Shown here: piece after piece, positions 53,907-63,788 of the stretch
How positions within the stretch are numbered: the first letter of the stretch is position 1
Layout of the letters: every line of letters starts with the position of its first letter
NCBI GenBank assembly: GCA_030247675.1
Contig: JAOTRX010000002.1
Location: 620,001-684,000, forward strand
DNA: 64,000 nt
Source of the DNA: Desulforhopalus sp.
GTDB taxonomy: Bacteria; Desulfobacterota; Desulfobulbia; Desulfobulbales; Desulfocapsaceae
Reading direction: 5' to 3'
Notes under the pieces: generated by a model
What the model saw: the letters and a program-made list of their open reading frames with translations, nothing else
What the model was told of the DNA's origin: nothing
The model's database searches: none
Translations under genes and position numbers: made by a program

Positions 53907-54998
53907 TTATTCCAACAGCGCCTCCCGCTCTTCGGGGAAATCGGCGTGTTCCAAAGCGATTTGCCGGAATTCCTCGGCCACTTCGGCAAAGGCATCGACG
54001 ATGTCCGGATCGAAGTGACTGCCCCGGCCCTCAAGTATTATCGCCACCGCCTTTGAATGGCTGAACGGCGCCTTATATATTCGCTTGCTGATCAGGGCGT
54101 CGTAGACATCGGCGACCGCCATCAACCTCCCGGAGAAGGGTATATTCTCTCCCGCCCAGCCGTTTGGGTAGCCGCTGCCATCCCATTTTTCCTGGTGACT
54201 CTCGGCAATCTCCAATGCATAACGGAGAAACGACCCGTCGCCGAGTTTTTTTTCGGCCTTGGAGATGGCGTCACGGCCATAAATCGTATGCTTTTTCATC
54301 TCCTCGAATTCGCTTTCTGTCAGTTTCCCGGGTTTAAGAAGAATATGGTCGGGCACGCCGACCTTGCCGATATCATGCAAAGGCGCTGACTTATGCAGGG
54401 CTTCAATGGTTTGGTCATTGAGGAAGAAGGCGTATTTGCCGCTCTTTTTCAGCTGCCTGGCCAGGGCCTTGATATAATGTTTGGTTCGCTGAATATGGCC
54501 GCCGGTCTCCGGGTCCCGGTACTCCGCCAGGGTGCCCATGCTCTCAATGGTCACCTCCTGGGTCAGTTCAAGTTCGGCTGTGCGCTGCTGTACAAGTTGC
54601 TCAAGGTTATCGCGGTGCATCTTCAATTCGAGATGATTCTTCACCCGCGCCTTGACCAAAAATGGATTGAACGGCTTGGTGATGTAATCGACCGCCCCGA
54701 GGCGAAGGCCTTTTTCCTCGCTTTCCGGCTCATTGAGAGCGGTGAGGAAGATAATGGGGATCTTCAGGGTGCGGGTCTGCCGTTTGAGTCGCTCGCAGAC
54801 CTCGTAGCCGTCGATGCCGGGCATCATGATATCGAGGAGAATGAGGTCCGGGGTAAAGTCTTCGAGGATTTCCAGGGCGGTTTCTCCATCAATGGCAACG
54901 GTGATGTCGTAGAGATCGCCAAGGGCCGAGACGAGGATGTCGACATTTTCTTCGGTATCGTCGACAATCAATATGGAACATTGTGAATATTCGGCCAT
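53907..54998 (-). CDS. Response regulator with HD-GYP cyclic-di-GMP phosphodiesterase domain
   Basis: 363 residues. Receiver domain at ~10-125 (ILIVDDTEENVDILV, phospho-acceptor Asp in LILLDIMMPGIDGYE, LTKPF-type YITKPFNPF), a coiled coil, then HD-GYP at ~155-350: HDIGKVGVPDHIL, HTIYGRDAI, HQEKWDGSGYPNGWAGENIP and DVYDALISKRIYK. All metal-binding HD and GYP residues look intact. The ATG is two bases past the kinase stop with GGAGG upstream, so it is coupled to the hybrid kinase. It likely lowers cyclic-di-GMP when phosphorylated. Confidence 0.9.
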   Translation of the reverse strand: MAEYSQCSILIVDDTEENVDILVSALGDLYDITVAIDGETALEILEDFTPDLILLDIMMPGIDGYEVCERLKRQTRTLKIPIIFLTALNEPESEEKGLRLGAVDYITKPFNPFLVKARVKNHLELKMHRDNLEQLVQQRTAELELTQEVTIESMGTLAEYRDPETGGHIQRTKHYIKALARQLKKSGKYAFFLNDQTIEALHKSAPLHDIGKVGVPDHILLKPGKLTESEFEEMKKHTIYGRDAISKAEKKLGDGSFLRYALEIAESHQEKWDGSGYPNGWAGENIPFSGRLMAVADVYDALISKRIYKAPFSHSKAVAIILEGRGSHFDPDIVDAFAEVAEEFRQIALEHADFPEEREALLE

Positions 54999-54999
54999 A

Positions 55000-57900
55000 T
55001 CATCCTCCGCTTTCAGCATTTAATGAAAGAAATAACCGTTCAAGGATTGCTCCTGCCTCCTTGAACTGGTATTTCTTTACCAGCTTTTCAAGGAGGGCAA
55101 GTTCCTTCTGGTACTCTTCCTGCCAGTGAAAATCCTGCAATTCTGCGAGGATTTCCATAGCCGGTTTCGGCTTTCGTTTCTTGATAGGTGTTTCGAGGCG
55201 TTGCAGAATTGCACGCAGCTGGTGTTCAGTCCCCCCTTGTAGATCCATGGTTTGGGCCGGCGCAATGGCGGTTGCTGCCAGGGCGCTGTCGATATGCTCC
55301 GAGGTTTCCTGGAGTTGCCTTGTCAATGTGCTGAGGAGCAGCGGGTAGTGTTCCCGGTCGTCCTGCAGCAAGGCCTGTTCGAGGGCGGCAGCCTGTTCCT
55401 GGAGAGCTAAGGCGCCAAGTGTCCCGGCAATTCCCTTCAGGGTATGGACGGTGCGCAGGGCGGTGGCAGTGTCGCCGGTCTGCAGGTATTCAGCGATTTT
55501 TTCCGCGTCGGAGCGGTGGTCTTCGATAAATTTTTCCAGCAGCTGCCTGTAGAGTTGCGGGCTGCTGTTGACTCTTTGCAAGCCGGCCGAGGTGTCGATG
55601 CCGGGAATGGTCGCCAGTCGCGGCTCTAAAGGGATGGCATCCGGAGGCGAAGTGCTGCGCCGACTGCCTTGCTGTGTCTGGTCCACGGGGGCGATCCACT
55701 TGGCGATGATCGCATACAGCTCAGCCGGGTCGATCGGCTTGGTCAGGTGGTCGTTCATTCCGGCGGCAAGGCTTTTCTCCCGGTCACCGGCCATGGCGTT
55801 GGCGGTCATGGCAATGATCGGGGTAAGGGTATTGCCGGCTGCTCGGATCATCCCGGAGGCGGTATAGCCGTCCATCTCCGGCATCTGGATATCCATGAGG
55901 ATCAGCTCAAAACGTTCGGATGTCGCAGCGGCGACTCCCTGGACGCCGTTTTCGGCAAGGGTTACCTGGAGGTTTGCTTGCAGAAGGAGTTCGGCGGCCA
56001 GCTGTTGATTGATGGGGTTGTCTTCCACCAGGAGAACGCGGCTGCCGCCAATGAACCTGGTTTGCTGAAAGGCAGCATCCCCCGGGCGAGCACATGCTTG
56101 TCGCTCAGGGGCGAAGCCGAAGCATTCGAGAATCGCATCAAAGAGCGCCGCCTTTGAAATCGGTTTCACCAAAAAGCCGTGGATACCGGCGGCGCTGGCG
56201 GCTTTGGCAAGCCTTTCCTGGCCGTAGGCGGTGACCATGATAATCTTCGGTGCGGTCTCGCCCTGGTATTTCGCAAAAATCCTTTTAGAGGCAGTGATAC
56301 CGTCCATCCCGGCCATCTCCATGTCCATCAGGATGAGGCGGTATCGGGCGTCCGCGGCGGCATCTATAGCCGCAAGCGCCTCTTCCCCGGAATTAACCGC
56401 GGTAAACGGTATCCTGAAGGATTCGAGGGCATAACCGAGGATGCGCCTGGACACGGCGCTATCATCGACGATCAGCGCCCGCAGATCGCTAAACCAATCG
56501 GGGATGGCAAATTCCTGCTGGCTTGATTTGGGCGAGGGGGTGAAAACCGCGGTAAAACAGAAGGTGCTTCCTTGGCCTGGACTTGAGGTAACCTTGATGT
56601 CGCCCTGCATCAAGTGGACGAGGCGCTTGCAGATCACCAGCCCGAGGCCGGTGCCGCCATACCGTCTGGTGGTTGATCCGTCAGCCTGGGAAAAGGAGGT
56701 GAAGAGTTTTTGCAGTTGCTCCTCGGTCATGCCGATGCCGGTATCGGTCACCGAAAAGTGCAGACGAACTGCAGTTTCGCTCGATTCAAGGAGTTTGATA
56801 GCGACGACGATCTCGCCCTGACTGGAAAACTTCAGGGCGTTGCCGGTGAGGTTTATGAGGATCTGGCGAAGGCGCAGGGGGTCGCCGCAGACAAAGGCGG
56901 GGACCTCGGGGTGGACATGAAAAAGCAGCTCAAGATTTTTCTCTGCTGCCTTCATGGCGAAGATGTTGGAGAGCTGTTCGAGGACCTCGTCGATTGAAAA
57001 ATCAGTGGCCTCAAGTTCCATCCTGCCTGCCTCGATCTTGGAAAAATCCAGGATATCATTGATGATATCGAGCAGGGAAATAGCCGCGCCGTGGGCCTTT
57101 TGCAGGTAATCGCGCTGTTTGGCGGTGAGGTCGGTCTGCAGGGCGAGATGGGTCATGCCGATGACCGCGTTCATCGGTGTGCGGATCTCGTGGCTCATCC
57201 GGGCAAGAAAGTCGCTTTTGGCAATGTTCGCGGCCTCAGCCGCCTCCTTGGCGATGTGCAGGTTGGTTTCGTAGTTTTTCAGTTCGGTGATGTCGTAGTT
57301 GGCACCGATGACCTTGATCGGTGCGCCGTCGCTGTCACGGATAACTAGTCCCGAACCTTTGATATAGCGCAGGGTGCCGTCGGGCCAGCGGACCCGATAG
57401 ACCGTGTCGTAATCTATCTCACCACGCATGGTCAGGCGAATCTCTTCCTGCAGCTTGATGAGGTCCTCGGGCAGGACGCCCTTGGCAAACTCCTGGTGGG
57501 GGTTGGCGGCGGTCGTTTTGTCGACGCCGAACAGTTCATACATCCGATCATCCCAGGTCTCCACCTTGGTCTTGGCGTTGAATTCCCAGATGCCGATCTG
57601 GGCGGAGTCGAGGGCGATGGACAACCTTTCCTGAACCTGCTGCAGTTCGCTGTTGGCCTTTTCCACCGATTCCACCGCCGCCTGCAGTTGCGAAGTGCGC
57701 AGGGCGACCTGGTCTTCGAGAAGCCGCCGCTGTTTTTCCAACTCCTGCTCTTTTTGCTTACGGGCACTGATGTCTTTGGCGATGGTGACGATACCGGTCG
57801 GTCGTCCGCCCTGGTCACGGAGCAGGGTCATGGTGAGGAGGACGGGGATGATCCGGCCATCTTTCGTCCATCTTTCCCCTTCGATATTGTTAATTTCAAG

Positions 57901-58458
57901 ACCTGCCTGGCAGCGTTGCAGCAAGGTGTCGGAGCGTGCATGCTGCTTGGGCGGCAGAATGGTCTTCAGCGACTTACCAATCAGCTCCTGTCGTTGCCAG
58001 CCGTAGGCGCGTACCGCTTCATCGTTCATTTCCAGGACATTGCCTTCGAGGTCTTCAATGAGAATGGGGTCGGAGACGCTCATGAAGACCTTGGAGAGGA
58101 GCTGCAGGCGCATCTGCACCGTATCGTCCACCTCATCGTCAATGGTTGCGGGCCCAGCAGGTTCACCGAAGAAAAAAAGCAGCTGACGGTCATGGCCCGG
58201 GAAAAATTTTCCCCGCAACTGGATAGGGTGATCGATGGCCTGGAGAAGAAAGGTGTTGTCGGCATGGAGGTGAATGGAGTCCCAGTCAGGAGCGACCACC
58301 GGCATCAGAAAGGTGAAGAGCTGAGCAAGGGGAGTGCCGATCGCCGAGCCCACGACGGTGTGGAGGCTTTCGCCTTCCTGTACGACTATCAGGCGGGAAT
58401 CGACGGCGAAGTGAAAGGGATGGAGTTTCGCCAACTGCGGAAAGGATAAGCCATGCAT
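55000..58458 (-). CDS. Hybrid histidine kinase: HNOBA, PAS, PAS, HisKA, HATPase, REC, REC, HPt
   Basis: 1152 residues. N-terminus ~8-110 is an HNOBA-type domain (KLHPFHFAVDSRLIVVQEGE, RGKFFPGHDRQLLFFFGEP), normally the partner of haem NO-binding domains. PAS1 ~115-235 (SVSDPILIEDLEGNVLEMND), a coiled coil, PAS2 ~285-400. HisKA has the phospho-His in FLARMSHEIRTPMNAVIG, HATPase has GTGLGLVICKRL. Two receivers follow (LRALIVDDSAVSRRIL and RVLLVEDNPINQQL) and an HPt with the acceptor His in RTVHTLKGIAGTLG. No transmembrane helix, so it senses cytoplasmically. The HPt probably passes phosphate to the HD-GYP regulator. Confidence 0.9.
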   Translation of the reverse strand: MHGLSFPQLAKLHPFHFAVDSRLIVVQEGESLHTVVGSAIGTPLAQLFTFLMPVVAPDWDSIHLHADNTFLLQAIDHPIQLRGKFFPGHDRQLLFFFGEPAGPATIDDEVDDTVQMRLQLLSKVFMSVSDPILIEDLEGNVLEMNDEAVRAYGWQRQELIGKSLKTILPPKQHARSDTLLQRCQAGLEINNIEGERWTKDGRIIPVLLTMTLLRDQGGRPTGIVTIAKDISARKQKEQELEKQRRLLEDQVALRTSQLQAAVESVEKANSELQQVQERLSIALDSAQIGIWEFNAKTKVETWDDRMYELFGVDKTTAANPHQEFAKGVLPEDLIKLQEEIRLTMRGEIDYDTVYRVRWPDGTLRYIKGSGLVIRDSDGAPIKVIGANYDITELKNYETNLHIAKEAAEAANIAKSDFLARMSHEIRTPMNAVIGMTHLALQTDLTAKQRDYLQKAHGAAISLLDIINDILDFSKIEAGRMELEATDFSIDEVLEQLSNIFAMKAAEKNLELLFHVHPEVPAFVCGDPLRLRQILINLTGNALKFSSQGEIVVAIKLLESSETAVRLHFSVTDTGIGMTEEQLQKLFTSFSQADGSTTRRYGGTGLGLVICKRLVHLMQGDIKVTSSPGQGSTFCFTAVFTPSPKSSQQEFAIPDWFSDLRALIVDDSAVSRRILGYALESFRIPFTAVNSGEEALAAIDAAADARYRLILMDMEMAGMDGITASKRIFAKYQGETAPKIIMVTAYGQERLAKAASAAGIHGFLVKPISKAALFDAILECFGFAPERQACARPGDAAFQQTRFIGGSRVLLVEDNPINQQLAAELLLQANLQVTLAENGVQGVAAATSERFELILMDIQMPEMDGYTASGMIRAAGNTLTPIIAMTANAMAGDREKSLAAGMNDHLTKPIDPAELYAIIAKWIAPVDQTQQGSRRSTSPPDAIPLEPRLATIPGIDTSAGLQRVNSSPQLYRQLLEKFIEDHRSDAEKIAEYLQTGDTATALRTVHTLKGIAGTLGALALQEQAAALEQALLQDDREHYPLLLSTLTRQLQETSEHIDSALAATAIAPAQTMDLQGGTEHQLRAILQRLETPIKKRKPKPAMEILAELQDFHWQEEYQKELALLEKLVKKYQFKEAGAILERLFLSLNAESGG

Positions 58459-58606
58459 AGCCAAACCTCCGTGAGTACGTGGATACAGCACAGGCCAGGG
58501 GGAGGTGGGAGGAGTGCCGGTCAGTTATCGCGGCCACGAGGCGTCCTCCGCTAATCCTATCGGAAAAAGCGGATGGAATGCAAACGAGAAATGGTCCGGC
58601 GAGGGA

Positions 58607-60400
58607 TCAGCTGCCGTTTTGCAGGTCCATGGCCACCAACATGGCATAGTGGCCGTTGTGGGACAGGAGTTCTTCATGGCTGCCCTGTTCGACGATCCGG
58701 CCGTGGGCCATGACAATGATATGATCGGCACGGCGGATTGTCGAAAGGCGGTGGGCGATGACCAGGGAGGTGCGGCCGGTAAAACTGTCGGCGATGGCCT
58801 GCTCGAGGATGTTTTCCGATTCGGTGTCAATCGCCGCCGTCGCCTCGTCGAGGACGAGGATGGCCGGGTTGCGGCACAGTACCCGGGCAAAGGACAGCAG
58901 CTGTTTCTCGCCGGTGGACAGCTCGGTGCCACCCTCGCCGATGAGGGTGTCCAGGCCCTGCGGCAGTTTGTTGACGAAGCGGTCCATGCCGGTGCGGGTC
59001 AGCACCTCTTCCACCTGCGCCCGGTCGCAGCCGGTATCCATGACAATATTGGCAAGCAGGCTGTCCTGGAGGATGAAGACATCCTGGAGGATGACCCCGA
59101 TCAGGGTGCGCAGGTCCTTGAGGCCCAGGCTGGCAATATCCCGGCCATCGATGAGGATCTGCCCCTCTTGCGGGTCATAGAAGCGGAGGAGGAGGTTGAC
59201 CAGGGTGGTCTTGCCGGAGCCGGTGGTGCCGACCAGGGCGACCGTCTGTCCGGGCCGCAGGCTGAAGGAGATGTCGAGCAGCACCGGATTGTCCGGTTCA
59301 TAACCGAACTGGAGATGACGAAACTCCAGGTTGCCCCGCAGATTTTCGATGCGCGCCGGGACCTTGGCTTGCGGGATGCCGCTTGCCGTATCGAGGAGCT
59401 GGAAGATCCGTTCGGCCGAGGCCATGGCCGACTGGACAATCGAATATTTCTGGGAAAGCTCGCGGAGGGGCTGGAAAAACAGCCGCATATAGGAGATAAA
59501 GGCGACCAGTTCGCCGAGAGTCAAGCGCTTTTGCAGCACCTCGCCGCCGCCGTACCAAAGGATCAGGGCCACCGCCGCCGAACTGAGAAACTCAGTGAGC
59601 GGCATGAAGGTGCCGAAGAGTCTGATCTGACTGAGGGTTTCCCGCAGATATCCGGCGCTCAGGTCTTCAAAGGTCCGCCGCGAGGTTTTCTGTCGGCCAA
59701 AGAGCTGGATGATGGCGATGCCGGACAGGGTCTCCGAGAGGAAACTGTTCAATTTGGCCAGTTGGCTGCGGATGCCCCGGAAACACTCCCGGGCGAGCCT
59801 GGCAAAAAGTATGGTGATCAGCAGGGCGATGGGGACGAAAATGGCCATCACCATTGCCAGCCGCGGGTTCATCCAGAACAGCAGGACGAGGATGCCGATG
59901 AGGCGCAGCAGGTCGTTGAAGAGCGAGACGATAACCGAGGTGAACATCTCATTCATGTTCTGGATATCGTTGGTCAGCCGAGTCACCAGCTGGCCGGTGC
60001 GCCGGGTGTTGAAGAACGGCAGATCGAGGTGCAGCAGGTGGTTGAAGAGGGTCTGCCTGACCCCGTGCATGACCCACTGCCCCACCCATTCAAGGATGCG
60101 GATCTGGCAGAAGGTCGCCAGGAATACGGCGATGATGAGTATGCCGTACAGCCAGGCATTTCTCGCAAGACCAGCCAGCCGCTCAGCTGTCGGCAGAGTG
60201 GTGGCGGTAATGGACTGGTCGATGGCGGTCTGCACCAGCCAGGGCAGGGCGAGCGTTGCCCAGGTGATGAGAAAGGAGATGACCACGGCGGCAATCAGGC
60301 CGATCCGGTAGGGTGCGGAGAACTGCAGGATGCGCCGCCACAGGGTCAGATCGCCGAGGGAGGCCTGGCGGCCTTCTTCACTGTAGCCGTAATCCATCAT
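58607..60400 (-). CDS. ABC exporter half, canonical ATPase (MdlB-like)
   Basis: 597 residues: six helices (~20-310), then a nucleotide-binding domain with Walker A GTTGSGKTTLVNLLL, signature LSTGEKQLLSFARVL, Walker B ILVLDEATAAID and H-loop VIAHRLS. All catalytic residues are present. Its ATG overlaps the stop of the partner gene (ATGA). With that partner it makes a heterodimeric exporter. Substrate unknown; MdlAB-like pairs export drugs or lipids. Confidence 0.88.
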   Translation of the reverse strand: MMDYGYSEEGRQASLGDLTLWRRILQFSAPYRIGLIAAVVISFLITWATLALPWLVQTAIDQSITATTLPTAERLAGLARNAWLYGILIIAVFLATFCQIRILEWVGQWVMHGVRQTLFNHLLHLDLPFFNTRRTGQLVTRLTNDIQNMNEMFTSVIVSLFNDLLRLIGILVLLFWMNPRLAMVMAIFVPIALLITILFARLARECFRGIRSQLAKLNSFLSETLSGIAIIQLFGRQKTSRRTFEDLSAGYLRETLSQIRLFGTFMPLTEFLSSAAVALILWYGGGEVLQKRLTLGELVAFISYMRLFFQPLRELSQKYSIVQSAMASAERIFQLLDTASGIPQAKVPARIENLRGNLEFRHLQFGYEPDNPVLLDISFSLRPGQTVALVGTTGSGKTTLVNLLLRFYDPQEGQILIDGRDIASLGLKDLRTLIGVILQDVFILQDSLLANIVMDTGCDRAQVEEVLTRTGMDRFVNKLPQGLDTLIGEGGTELSTGEKQLLSFARVLCRNPAILVLDEATAAIDTESENILEQAIADSFTGRTSLVIAHRLSTIRRADHIIVMAHGRIVEQGSHEELLSHNGHYAMLVAMDLQNGS

Positions 60401-62157
60401 GGGGTGACCTCCCCAGCTGCTTCCTGGTGCATCTGCTTTTCAAACATCGCCTGATACAGGGAGTTGCCGGCGAGGAGGTGGTCGTGGTCGCCCTCACTTT
60501 CCACCCGGCCGTCGGCGAGGATGATGATATGGTCGGTCATCGACAGGAGTTTTATGCGGTTGGAGACAATAACCACGGTTTTTCCCTGGAAATGTCGGCG
60601 CAAGCCGGAAAAAACCGCATGTTCGGTGGCCACATCGACCGCTGACAGGCCGTCGTCGATGATCAGCAGCGGCCGGTCGCAGAGCAGGGCCCTGGCCAGG
60701 GCCAGACGCTGGCGCTGGCCGCCGGACAGCTTCACCCCGCGTTCGCCGATCAGGGTGTCGTAGCCGTCTTTCAGGGCCATGATATCGTCGTGAATCGCCG
60801 CATTGCCGGCTGCCCGAACCACCTCGTCACGGGTCGCCTCCGGCCTGCCGAGGGCAATGTTTGCGGCAATGGTATCGGAGAACAGGATGGGTTCCTGGCT
60901 GACATAGCCGATATGGGCGCGGACAAAGGCCAGGGGCAGGTGATTCACCTCCAGGCCACCCAGGCTGAGCATGCCGTCGGCTACCGGATACAGCCGGGTG
61001 AGCAGCCGGCACAGGGTCGATTTCCCCGAGCCGGTACGGCCGGTGACCCCGTGAATGCCGGGGCCAAGGTCGAGGGAGATTCCTAAGAGGGCCGGCGCCA
61101 CCGACGAAGGATAGGTGAAGGTCAGATTGCTGAGGCGAAAGCCCGGCTGCGGCAAGGGTTTCAGCTCACTTTCCGGGATTGGGTCGGGCAGCAGGGCCTG
61201 GCTGGTGACCAGGCCGTGGATGCGGTCAAGCGAGGTCAGCCCGCGCTGCACCAGATTGGCCACCCAGCCGATGGCCATCATCGGCCAGATAAGCATGTAG
61301 AGATAGGTGATGAAGGCGACGAAATCGCCGAGGGTGATCTTCGCCTCGATGACCAGGCTGCCGCCGAAGTAGAGGACCATCAGCATACCGGCGCTGCCCA
61401 CCAGGGTCGCCAGGGGGGTGATCAGACCCTGGATGGTGGCGACCCGCAGGTTGCTGCGCACGTATTGCTTTCCAAGGCGGTCAAACCTGCCGGTCTGAAA
61501 GTCCTCCATGGTATAGGCCTTGATCAGGCCGATGGAGACGAGGTTTGACCGGGAAAATTCGGTGAGTGCCGAGAACTGCTCCTGCACCGTGGCAAAACGG
61601 CGATGCAGCTTACTGGAAAGGATGCGGGTGGCAACCGCCAGAAAGGGCATGGGCAGCAGGGCGAGCAGGGTGAGCAGGGGGTGAATGGCAACCATGAACC
61701 CAATGGCGGCCAGCGACATCATAAAGGCATCGACGGCGGCGACGAGGCCCATGCCGCAGGCCATCTGCACGGCGGACAGGTCGTTGCTCGAGTGGGCCAT
61801 GAGGTCGCCAGTGGTGTGTTTTTCAAAAAATGGCGCATCCATCTTGAGGATGTGGCTGAAGATCCGGTTGCGCACCGTTTGTTCAAGGAGGCGCGAAGAG
61901 CCGATAATGAGGTAGCGCCAGGCAAAACGCAGCACGACGACGACGACGGCGATCAATAGAATGATTCCGGCCAGGCGCAGCAGTCCTGCCGGGGTGATGG
62001 CCATTTTTTCTAAGTCGTCGACTCCCTGTTTGATGAACCGGGGAATGATCAGCTGGAGAAAGTCAACGAGGATAAGCGCCGCCAGACCGCCGGCAACGCG
62101 CAGACCATGACGGCGGAAAGAGGGGAAAAGAAGGTCGCGAATTTGGGGAAAGGCCAT
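60397..62157 (-). CDS. ABC exporter half, degenerate ATPase (MdlA-like)
   Basis: 586 residues: six helices, then Walker A GRTGSGKSTLCRLLTRLY and signature LSGGQRQRLALARAL. In Walker B the catalytic Glu is Asp (LLIIDDGLSAVD) and the H-loop His is Asn (VIVSNRIKLL). This makes one non-hydrolysing site, as in asymmetric heterodimeric exporters. The start is uncertain. MAFPQIRD is chosen by alignment with the usual N-terminus, but no clear ribosome site is seen and an in-frame ATG lies at 62259. Confidence 0.82.
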   Translation of the reverse strand: MAFPQIRDLLFPSFRRHGLRVAGGLAALILVDFLQLIIPRFIKQGVDDLEKMAITPAGLLRLAGIILLIAVVVVVLRFAWRYLIIGSSRLLEQTVRNRIFSHILKMDAPFFEKHTTGDLMAHSSNDLSAVQMACGMGLVAAVDAFMMSLAAIGFMVAIHPLLTLLALLPMPFLAVATRILSSKLHRRFATVQEQFSALTEFSRSNLVSIGLIKAYTMEDFQTGRFDRLGKQYVRSNLRVATIQGLITPLATLVGSAGMLMVLYFGGSLVIEAKITLGDFVAFITYLYMLIWPMMAIGWVANLVQRGLTSLDRIHGLVTSQALLPDPIPESELKPLPQPGFRLSNLTFTYPSSVAPALLGISLDLGPGIHGVTGRTGSGKSTLCRLLTRLYPVADGMLSLGGLEVNHLPLAFVRAHIGYVSQEPILFSDTIAANIALGRPEATRDEVVRAAGNAAIHDDIMALKDGYDTLIGERGVKLSGGQRQRLALARALLCDRPLLIIDDGLSAVDVATEHAVFSGLRRHFQGKTVVIVSNRIKLLSMTDHIIILADGRVESEGDHDHLLAGNSLYQAMFEKQMHQEAAGEVTP

Positions 62158-62462
62158 CCGTTTACTGCTGTCGCGGCGATCCGGCCTGGAGGTAGTGCTG
62201 TTCAAACGTTCGCCCCGATGCTCAAATGCGAAAAGGTTGAGAGAAAGGTAGTACGCCATCTACGGTTTTTTGACCATGGGAGATAATAAGAACCGTTTGC
62301 CGGAAAGTCACTGGGAAATCGGCAGGCTTCCCGGCAAGTCGATGGCGTCCGGTGCTTCGGCGGCCCAGGCCGGGTCTTGCAAATTTTCGGGGTCGAGGGT
62401 AGAGTAACCGGCTTCGCCACCGCCGGGGTGGCACCTGAACAATATGCTCGAAAGGAAAAAAG

Positions 62463-63260
62463 ATGCTTACGACACTTGTACTCTATTGCCTGGTTGGCGG
62501 GGTTGCCGGGATCCTTGCCGGTCTCTTGGGAATCGGCGGCGGTCTGGTGATCGTGCCGATGCTCGTTTATGTCTTTGAACTGAATGCCTTCCCCAAGGAA
62601 CTTATCATGCATCTGGCCCTGGCAACCTCCATGGCGAGCATCATGTTCACCTCGGTGTCGAGCTTTATGGCCCACCACCGCCGCGGCGCGGTACGTTGGG
62701 ACGTGGTGCGGAAGATCGTCGTCGGCATCCTTGTTGGCACCTTCCTCGGTTCCTTCTACGCATCGTCGCTTTCTTCCAACTTTCTGAAGGTCTTCTTCGT
62801 TATCTTTCTCTATTTCGTCGCCATCCAGATCCTTCTCGGCAAGAAACCCAAGGGCGGCCGTGACCTGCCGGGTATGGCCGGGATGTTTGCCGTTGGCAAT
62901 ATCATCGGCGCCGTGTCGAGTTTTGTCGGTATCGGCGGCGGCACCCTGTCCGTGCCCTTCATGCTCTGGTGCAATATTAAGGTCCATAACGCCATCGGCA
63001 CCTCGGCGGCAATTGGCCTGCCGATCGCCGTCGCCGGCACCGTCGGCTATATCGTCGGCGGCTGGAACGCCCCCGGACTGCCTGCCTATTCCATTGGCTA
63101 CGTTTCTCTCCCCGCCCTGGTCGGCATTGCCGCGGCAAGCGTCCTTACCGCGCCGCTCGGGGTGAAGCTCGCCCACAGCCTGCCTGTCGACAAGCTGAAG
63201 AAGATATTTGCCCTTCTCCTCTTTGTTGTCGCCACCAAGATGCTGGTCAGCGTTCTCTAG
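62463..63260 (+). CDS. TauE/SafE family exporter
   Basis: 265 residues with eight helices and both repeats in one chain: AGILAGLLGIGGGLVIVPML and GAVSSFVGIGGGTLSVPFM. It moves small anions such as sulfite or sulfoacetate out of the cell, by family. AAGGAAAA precedes the ATG. Divergent from the ABC pair, upstream of nap on the same strand. Confidence 0.88.
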   Translation: MLTTLVLYCLVGGVAGILAGLLGIGGGLVIVPMLVYVFELNAFPKELIMHLALATSMASIMFTSVSSFMAHHRRGAVRWDVVRKIVVGILVGTFLGSFYASSLSSNFLKVFFVIFLYFVAIQILLGKKPKGGRDLPGMAGMFAVGNIIGAVSSFVGIGGGTLSVPFMLWCNIKVHNAIGTSAAIGLPIAVAGTVGYIVGGWNAPGLPAYSIGYVSLPALVGIAAASVLTAPLGVKLAHSLPVDKLKKIFALLLFVVATKMLVSVL

Positions 63261-63445
63261 GATCCTCACCGGGAAAGCGGTGATTGTCGCGGTTTCCCCG
63301 TTTCTTCCGCAGTTTGCATCGCCAAATATCTTTCCTTGCCGGCTGAAAGTTTTTGCCTTTTATCAATTATTCTCTGGAACATTTTCAGGAAAATAAATAA
63401 GATTTTCATTGAAAACGAGCAAAAGAGTTCATCAGGTGTCTCTCT

Positions 63446-63459
63446 TTGACCTAGGTCAA
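63446..63459. promoter_or_regulatory. CRP/FNR-family operator (TTGAC-N4-GTCAA)
   Basis: A perfect 14-bp palindrome TTGACCTAGGTCAA, about 83 bp before napD. It has the half-site form reported for nitrogen-oxide-responsive FNR relatives (HcpR/DNR class). It probably activates nap expression under anaerobic or nitrosative conditions. Confidence 0.6.
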
Positions 63460-63541
63460 GGAATTCACCGGGGCAGTGTGTCAGGATCGAGGACATGTGA
63501 CAGGTTCGCAGTTCTTTCGCCATTCAACCACACGAGGTGCC

Positions 63542-63781
63542 ATGCCGATCTTCAGTTATCTCGCCATCCCCGTGGGTGGGGCCAAGGAATCCCTTCGTGC
63601 CGAACTCGCGTCTCTTGCCCATTGTCATGTTATTCCCGCCGCGAACCGCGACGTAGTAGTTCTTGTTACCGACACACCGGACGAAACCACCGAAGAAGCT
63701 CTCCAGGAAGCTCTGAAGAGGCTGCAGCACCTGCAGTCTCTCAGCCTGGCCTTTGGCTACGATGAAAAACAGGGAAAATGA
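63542..63781 (+). CDS. napD: NapD chaperone for periplasmic nitrate reductase
   Basis: 79 residues, the small ferredoxin-like fold of NapD: FSYLAIPVGGAKESLRAELA, CHVIPAANRDVVVLVTDTPD and the helix EALKRLQHLQSLSLAFGYDE. It binds the twin-arginine signal of NapA before export. Followed seven bp later by napA. Confidence 0.8.
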   Translation: MPIFSYLAIPVGGAKESLRAELASLAHCHVIPAANRDVVVLVTDTPDETTEEALQEALKRLQHLQSLSLAFGYDEKQGK

Positions 63782-63788
63782 GGTGATC

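Noticed and set aside
58505..60454. 649-codon plus-strand frame across the ABC exporter gene
   Set aside because: Antisense to a complete ABC transporter; composition rich in Gly, Gln and Asp without domains.
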